Shown here: positions 56,111 to 64,000 of the stretch, piece by piece
Layout: every line of letters begins with the position of its first letter
Position numbering within the stretch: the first letter of the stretch is position 1
From: Symbiodinium natans
Lineage: Eukaryota > Sar > Dinophyceae > Suessiales > Symbiodiniaceae
DNA: 64,000 bases
Reading direction: 5' to 3'
Assembly: GCA_905221605.1 (NCBI GenBank)
Contig: CAJNDS010002347.1
Span: forward strand, 1 to 64,000
Notes under the pieces: generated by a model
What the model was told of the DNA's origin: nothing
Seen by the model: the letters and a program-made list of their open reading frames with translations, nothing else
The model's database searches: none
Program-made: the position numbers and the translations under genes

Positions 56111-57099
56111 AACACAGGGCGTCACATACAGGTGTGTTGACCTTGGAGGAGAGCACAGGGCACGACATACACAGGTCTTGAACTCGAAGAAAAAGTCTTG
56201 ACCTCACAGAAAAAAACACACGACGTGACATACACGGGTCTTGAACTCGAAGATAAGCACAGAGCGTGACATACACGGGTGCACTGGGTGTGACATACAC
56301 GGGTCTTGACCTCAGAGAAAACACACACGGCGTGAGATTCACGGGTGCTGACTGCTGAACAGAGAAAAAGCACAGGGCTTGACTTACACGGGTGCTGGCC
56401 TTGGAGAACACAGACACGGGTCTTGACCTCACAGAAAAACACAGGGCGTGACATACACGGGTGTTGACCTTGAAGAAAAACACAGGGGGTGACATACACG
56501 GGTCTTGACCTCACAGGAAAAAGCACAGGGCGTGACATACACGGGTCCTGACCTCACGGGAAACACCCGGTGCGCGACACACACGGGTGTTGACCTTTGA
56601 ACAAAACACAGGGCGTGACATACACGGGTCTTGACCTCACAGAAAAAAAGGCGTGACATACACAGCTGTTGACCTTAGAGACAAACACAGGGGCGTGACA
56701 TACACAGGTCTTGACCTCACAGAAAAAACGCAGGGCGTGACATACACGGGTCTTGACCTCACAGAAAAAACACAGGGCGTGACATACACAGGTGCTGACC
56801 TTAGACAAAAACACAGGGCGTGACACACATGGGTCTTGACCTCAGAGAAAAACACAGGGCGGGACATACACGGGTCTTGACCTCACAGAAAAAAGCACAG
56901 GGCGTGACACACACGGGTCTTGACCTCACAGAAAAAACACAGGGCGTGACATACGCGGGTCTTGACCTCACAGAAAAATCACAGGGCGTGACATACACTG
57001 GTCTTGACATCACAGAAAGAACACAGGGCGTGACATGCACAGGTGTTGACTTTGGAGAAAAAACACAGGGCGTGACATACACGGGTCTTGACCTCACAG

Positions 57100-59800
57100 A
57101 AAAAACAGGGCGTGACATACACGGGTCTTGACCTCACAGAAAAAAACACAGGGCGTGACATACACAGGTGTTGACCTCACAGAAAAAACACAGGGCGTGA
57201 CATACACGGGTCGTGGCCTCTCAGAAAGAACACAGGGCGTGACATACACGGGTGTTGACTTTAGCGAAAAACACAGGGCGTGACATACACGGGTCTTGGT
57301 CTCACAGAAAGAACACAGGGCGTGACATACACAGGTATTGACCTTAGAGAAAAACACAGGGCGTGACATACACGGGTCTTGACCTCACAGAAAGAACACA
57401 GGGCGTGACATACACAGGTGTTGACCTTAGAGAAGAACACAGGGCGTGACATACACAGGTCTTGACCTCACAGAAAGAACACAGGGCGTGACATGCACAG
57501 GTGTTGACCTTGGAGAAAAAACAGGGCGTGACATACACGGGTCTTGACCTTACAGAAAGAACACAGAGCGTGACATACACAGGTGTTGACCTTGGAGAAA
57601 AACACAGGGCGTGACATACACGGGTCTTGACCTCACAGAAAGAACACAGGGCGTGACATACACAGGTGTTGACCTTGGAGAAAAAACACAGGGCGTGACA
57701 TACACAGGTCTTGACCTCACAGAAAAAACACAGGGCGTGACATACACGGGTCTTGACCTCACAGAAAAAAACACAGGGCGTGACATACACGGGTCTTGAC
57801 CTCACAGAAAAAACACAGGGCGTGACATACACGGGTCTTGACCTCAAAGAAAAAACACAAGGCGTCATATATACGGGTCACAGAAAAGACACAGGGCGTG
57901 ACATACACGCGTCTTGACCTCACAGAAAGAACGCCGGGCGTGACATACACGGGTCTTGACCTAACAGAAAGAAAACAGGGCGTGACATACACGGGCTTTG
58001 ACCTCACAGAAAAAACACAGGGCGTGACATACACAGGTGTTGACCTTAGAGAAAAACACAGGGCGTGACATACACGGGTCTTGACCTCACAGAAAGAACA
58101 CAGGACGTGACATACACAGGTGTTGACCTTATTAGAGAAAAACACAGGGCGTGACATACACGGGTCTTGACCTCACAGAAAGAACACCGGGCGTGACATA
58201 CACAGGTGTTGACCTTGGAGAAAAAACACAGGGCGTGACATACACGGGTCTTGACCTCACAGAAAGAACACAGGGCGTGACATACAAAGGTGTTGACCTT
58301 GGAGAAAAAACACAGGGCGTGACATACACGGGTCTTGACCTCACAGAAAGAACACAGGCTGTGACATACACAGGTGTTGAAGTTAGAGAAAAACACGGGG
58401 CGTGACATACACGGGTCTTGACCTCACAGAAAGAACACCAGGCAAGACATACACAGGTATTGACCTTGGAGAAAAACACGGGGCGTGACACACACGGGTC
58501 TTGACCCCACAGAAAGAACACCGGGCAAGACATACACAGGTATTGACCTTGGAGAAAAACACGGGGCGTGACACACACGGGTCTTGACCCCACAGAAAGA
58601 ACACAGGGCGTGACATGCACAGGTGTTGACTTTGGAGAAAAAACACAGGGCGTGACATACACGGGTCTTGACCTCACAGAAAGAACACAGGGCGTGACGT
58701 TCACAGGTGTTGACCTTGGAGAAAAAACACAGGGCGTGACATACACGGGTCTTGACCTCACAGAAAGAACACAGGGCGTGACATACACAGGTGTTAATTG
58801 ACCTCACAGAAAAAAACACAGGGCATGACATACACGGGTCTTGACATCACAGAAACAACACAGAGCGTGACATACACAGGTGTTGACCTAAGAGAAAAAG
58901 CACAGGGCGTGACATACACGGGTCTTGACCTCACAGAAAGAACACAGGGCGTGACATACACAGGTGTTGACCTTAGAGAAAAAACACAGGGCGTGACATA
59001 CACGGGTCTTGACCTCACAGAAAGAACACAGGGTGTGACATACACAGGTGTTGACCTTAGAGAAAAACACGGGGCGTGACATACACGGGTCTTGACCTCA
59101 CAGAAAGAACACAGGGCGTGACATGCACAGGTGTTGACCTTGGAAAAAAAACACAGGGCGTGACATACACGGGTCTTGACCTCACAGAAAGAACACAGGG
59201 CGTGACATACACAGGTATTGACCTTGGAGAAATAACACAGGGAAAAAACACAGGGTGTGACATACACAGGTCTTGACCTCACAGAAAGAACACAGGGCGT
59301 GACATACACAGGTGTTGACCTTGGAGAAAAACATAGGCCGTGACATACACGGGTCTTGACCTCACAGAAAGAACACAGGGCGACATACACAGGTGTTGAC
59401 CTTAGAGAAAAACACAGGGCGTGACGTACACGGGTCTTGACCTCACAGAAAGAACACAGGGCGTGACATACACAGGTGTTGACCTTGGAGAAAAAACAGG
59501 GCGTGACATACACGGGTCTTGACCTTACAGAAAGAACACAGAGCGTGACATACACAGGTGTTGACCTTGGACACAGGGCGTGACACAGGGTCTTGACCTC
59601 ACAGAAAGAACACAGGGCGTGACATACACAGGTGTTGACCTTAGAGAAAAACACGGGCGTGACATACACGGGTCTTGACCTCACAGAAAGAACACAGGGC
59701 GTGACATGCACAGGTGTTGACCTTGGAGAAAAAACACAGGGCGTGACATACACGAGTCTTGACCTCACAGAAAGAACACAGGGCGTGACATACACGGGTC
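57100..59800. repeat. Higher-order repeat copy 1 within the satellite
   Basis: Distinctive variants recur about 2.7 kb later in the same order. Offsets are 2714 at 57,261 and 57,611, then 2687 at 58,151, 2614 at 58,568 and 2597 at 58,888, shrinking through small deletions. A marker, CATATATACGGGTCACAGAA, at about 57,866 has a close match at about 60,579. Confidence 0.85.
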
Positions 59801-59814
59801 TTGACCTCACAGAA

Positions 59815-62400
59815 AAAACAGGGCGTGACATACACGGGTCTTGACCTCACAGAAAAAAAACACAGGGCGTGACATACACAGGTGTTGACCTCACAGAAAA
59901 AACACAGGGCGTGACATACACGGGTCGTGGCCTCACAGAAAGAACACAGGGCGTGACATACACGGGTGTTGACTTTAGCGAAAAACACAGGGCGTGACAT
60001 ACACGGGTCTTGGTCTCACAGAAAGAACACAGGGCGTGACATACACAGGTATTGACCTTAGAGAAAAACACAGGGCGTGACATACACGGGTCTTGACCTC
60101 ACAGAAAGAACACAGGGCGTGACATACACAGGTGTTGACCTTAGAGAAGAACACAGGGCGTGACATACACAGGTCTTGACCTCACAGAAAGAACACAGGG
60201 CGTGACATGCACAGGTGTTGACCTTGGAGAAAAAACAGGGCGTGACATACACGGGTCTTGACCTTACAGAAAGAACACAGAGCGTGACATACACAGGTGT
60301 TGACCTTGGAGAAAAACACACGGCGTGACATACACGGGTCTTGACCTCACAGAAAGAACACAGGGCGTGACATACACAGGTGTTGACCTTGGAGAAAAAA
60401 CACAGGGCGTGACATACACAGGTCTTGACCTCACAGAAACAACACAGGGCGTGACATACACGGGTCTTGACCTCACAGAAAAAAACACAGGGCGTGACAT
60501 ACACGGGTCTTGACCTCACAGAAAAAACACAGGGCGTGACATACACGGGTCTTGACCTCAAAGAAAAAACACAAGGCGTGATATATACAGGTCACAGAAA
60601 AGACACAGGGCGTGACATACACGGGTCTTGACCTCACAGAAAGAACGCCGGGCGTGACATACACGGGTCTTGACCTAACAGAAAGAAAACAGGGCGTGAC
60701 ATACACTGGTCTTGACCTCACAGGTGTTGACCTTAGAGAAAAACACAGGGCGTGACATACACGGGTCTTGACCTCACAGAAAGAACACAGGACGTGACAT
60801 ACACAGGTGTTGACCTTATTATAGAAAAACACAGGGCGTGACATACACGGGTCTTGACCTCACAGAAAGAACACCGGGCGTGACATACACAAGTGTTGAC
60901 CTTGGAGAAAAAACACAGGGCGTGACATACACGGGTCTTGACCTCACAGAAAGAACACAGGGCGTGACATACAAAGGTGTTGACCTTGGAGAAAAAACAC
61001 AGGGCGTGACATACACGGGTCTTGACCTCACAGAAAGAACACAGGGTGTGACATACACAGGTGTTGAAGTTAGAGACAAACACGGGGCGTGACATACACG
61101 GGTCTTGACCTCACAGAAAGAACACCGGGCAAGACAATGCAAGACATACACAGGTATTGACCTTGGAGAAAAACACGGGGCGTGACATACACGGGTCTTG
61201 ACCTCACAGAAAGAACACAGGGCGTGACATGCACAGGTGTTGACTTTGGAGAAAAAACACAGGGCGTGACATACACGGGTCTTGACCTCACAGAAAGAAC
61301 ACAGGGCGTGACATTCACAGGTGTTGACCTTGGAGAAAAAACACAGGGCGTGACATACACGGGTCTTGACCTCACAGAAAGAACACAGGGCGTGACATAC
61401 ACAGGTGTTAATTGACCTCACAGAAAAAACACAGGGCTTGACCTCACAGAAACAACACAGAGCGTGACATACACAGGTGTTGACCTAAGAGAAAAAGCAC
61501 AGGGCGTGACATACACGGGTCTTGACCTCACAGAAAGAACACAGGGCGTGACATACACAGGTGTTGACCTTAGAGAAAAAACACAGGGCGTGACATACAC
61601 GGGTCTTGACCTCACAGAAAGAACACAGGGTGTGACATATACAGGTGTTGACCTTAGAGAAAAATACGGGGCGTGACATACACGGGTCTTGACCTCACAG
61701 AAAGAACACAGGGCGTGACATACACAGGTCTTGACCTTGGAAAAAAAACACAGGGCGTGACATACACGGGTCTTGACCTCACAGAAAGAACACAGGGCGT
61801 GACATACACAGGTGTTGACCTTGGAGAAAAAACACAGGGCGTGACATACACGGGTCTTGACCTCACAGAAGAATACAGGGTGTGACATACACAGGTGTTG
61901 ACCTTAGAGAAAAACACAGGGCGTGACATACACGGGTCTTGACCTCACAGAAAGAACACAGGGCGTGACATACACAGGTATTGACCTTGGAGAAATAACA
62001 CAGGGAAAAAACACAGGGTGTGACATACACAGGTCTTGACCTCACAGAAAGAACACAGGGCGTGACATACACAGGTGTTGACCTTGGAGAAAAAACACAG
62101 GGCGTGACATACACGGGTCTTGACCTCACAGAAAGAACACAGGGCGACATACACAGGTGTTGACCTTAGAGAAAAACACAGGGCGTGACGTACACGGGTC
62201 TTGACCTCACAGAAAGAACACAGGGCGTGACATACACAGGTGTTGACCTTGGAGAAAAAACAGGGCGACAGACATACACGGGTCTTGACCTCACAGAAAG
62301 AACACAGGGCGTGACATACACAGGTGTTGACCTTGGAGAAAAACACAGGGCGTGACATACACGGGTCTTGACCTCACAGAAAGAACACAGGGCGTGACAT
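59815..62400. repeat. Higher-order repeat copy 2 within the satellite
   Basis: Partner of copy 1. A third partial copy may start near 62,300, because the GATATATACGGGTCACAGAA marker appears again twice, near 62,607 and 62,643. Confidence 0.8.
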
Positions 62401-64000
62401 ACACAGGTGTTGACCTTGGAGAAAAAACACAGGGCGTGACATACACAGGTCTTGACCTCACAGAAAAAACACAGGGCGTGACATACACGGGTCTTGACCT
62501 CACAGAAAAAAAACACAGGGCGTGACATACACGGGCCTTGACCTCACAGAAAAAACACAGGGCGTGACATACACGGGTCTTGACCTCACAGAAAAAACAC
62601 AAGGCGTGATATATACGGGTCACAGAAAAGACACACAAGGCGTGATATATACGGGTCACAGAAAAGACACAGGGCGTGACATACACGGGTCTTGACCTCA
62701 CACAAAAAACACAGGGCGTGACATACACGGCTCTTGACCTAACAGAAAGAAAACAGGGCGTGACATACACGGGTTTTGACCTCACAGAAAAAACAGGGCG
62801 TGACATACACAGGTGTTGACCTTAGAGAAAAACACAGGGCGTGACATACACGGGTCTTGACCTCACAGAAAGAACACAGGGCGTGACATGCACAGGTGTT
62901 GACCTTGGAGAAAAAACACAGGGCGTCACATACACGGGTCTTGACCTCACAGAAAGAACACAGGGTGTGACATACACAGGTGTTGACCTTAGAGAAAAAC
63001 ACAGGGCGTGACATACACGGGTCTTCACCTCACAGAAAGAACACAGAAAGAACACAGGGCGTGACATACACAGGTGTTGACCTTGGAGAAAAATACAGGG
63101 CGTGACATACACGGGTCTTGACCTCACAGAAAGAACACAGGGCGTGACATACACAGGTGTTGACCTTGGAGAAAAAAACACAGGGCGTGACATACACGGG
63201 TCTTGACCTCACAGAAAGAGCACAGGGCGTGACATACACAGGTGTTGACCTTGGAGAAAAAAACACAGGGCGTGACATACACGGGTCTTGACCTCACAGA
63301 AAGAGCACAGGGCGTGACATACACAGGTGTTGACCTTGGAGAAAAAACACAGGGCGTGACATACACAGGTCTTGACCTCACAGAAACACAGGGCGTGACA
63401 TACACGGGTCTTGACCTCACAGAAAGAACACAGGGCGTGACACACACAGGTGTTGACCTTAGAGAAAAAACACAGGGCGTGACATACACGGGTCTTGACC
63501 TCACAGAAAGAACACAGGGCGTGACATACACAGGTGTTGACCTTGGAGAAAAAACACAGGGCGTGACATACACGGGTCTTGACCTCACAGAAAGAACACA
63601 GGACGTGTGACATACACGGGTCTTGACCTCACAGAAACAACACAGGGCGTGACATACACGGGTCTTGACCTCACAGAAAGAACACCGGGCAAGACATACA
63701 CAGGTGTTGACCTTAGAGAAAAAACACAGGGCGTGACATACACGGGTCTTGACCTCACAGAAAGAACACAGGGCGTGACATACACAGGTGTTGACCTTGG
63801 AGAAAAGACACCGGGCGTGACATACACGGGTCTTGACCTCACAGAAAGAACACAGGGTGTGACATACACAGGTGTTGACCTTAGAGAAAAACACGGGGCG
63901 TGACATACACGGGTCTTGACCTCACAGAAAGAACACAGGGCGTGACATGCACAGGTGTTGACCTTGGAGAAAAAACACAGGGCGTGACATACACGGGCCT

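Larger units (their letters stand above)
56110..64000. repeat. 42-bp satellite array, about 188 copies, continues past window
   Basis: Two unit types share CACAGGGCGTGACATACAC. Type A continues GGGTCTTGACCTCACAGAAAGAA; type B continues AGGTGTTGACCTTGGAGAAAAAA. They often alternate to give an 84-bp dimer. Since 42 is 14 codons, the plus frame reads TQGVTYTGLDLTER and TQGVTYTGVDLGEK, and all three minus frames are open too (VYVTPCVLSVRSRP, CHALCSFCEVKTRV, MSRPVFF-like). Single-base indels often break the frames. I treat none of these as genes. Confidence 0.97.

Noticed and set aside
56110-64000. Frames up to 345 codons on the minus strand and long plus frames
   Set aside because: All are the 42-bp satellite read in successive frames; no flanking start, splice or unique coding sequence.
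1-64000. Relict spliced-leader sequence (TTTTGGCTCAAG core) marking retrocopied genes
   Set aside because: I looked for the core on both strands and saw only partial matches of eight or fewer bases.

Overview
The window looks like nuclear DNA of a dinoflagellate, probably close to Symbiodiniaceae (inference, about 0.7). The signs are very low coding density with no long uninterrupted gene, about 20% simple-sequence and satellite DNA, decayed non-LTR retrotransposon pieces with the C-terminal region and CCHC finger I associate with dinoflagellate LINEs, and many short exon-like blocks encoding Thr/Ser-rich linkers. Apparent splice donors include GC and GA as well as GT, which is known for dinoflagellates. 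No bacterial, organellar or viral genome organisation, no rRNA or tRNA gene, no CRISPR array and no intact mobile element was seen.

Layout. 1-850 (+): relic of a LINE reverse transcriptase C-terminus. 879-2207 and 3690-5250 (-): two multiply frameshifted unidentified pseudogenes. 5461-6145 (+): CCHC-finger relic followed by an open 180-residue frame, probably the tail of another LINE. 6.1-12.9 kb: mostly empty, with one (CAT)n tract and two weak gene candidates. 12,871-17,009: a 28-bp minisatellite of about 148 copies, containing a recent duplication of about 1 kb. 17.4-25.5 kb (-): a cluster of exon-like blocks with plausible splice sites, encoding Cys-rich (GCC2/GCC3, ephrin-receptor-like) modules, hydrophobic membrane segments and Pro-rich segments. 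28-31 kb: a few exon candidates, a foldback of about 600 bp and GA/CT tracts. 33-46.7 kb: more minus-strand exon candidates and frameshifted coding remnants. 47.1-47.5 kb: a TG-rich microsatellite. 50.6-55.7 kb (-): seven Thr/Ser-rich exon candidates interspersed with G-rich tandem arrays and an inverted 15-bp motif family. 55.74-64.0 kb: a 42-bp satellite running off the end of the window.

How it may fit together. Most credible coding signal from 17 to 56 kb is on the minus strand, in the order Thr/Ser-rich segments, then mixed segments, then Cys-rich modules, then membrane segments, then Pro-rich segments. That is a sensible order for a large mucin-like surface membrane protein, so one very large gene, or a row of same-strand genes, is the working model. 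The satellite lies upstream of the first Thr/Ser-rich exon, which has its own acceptor site, so the satellite may sit inside an intron. I judged exon boundaries by eye; several blocks carry stops or frame changes and may be pseudogenes.
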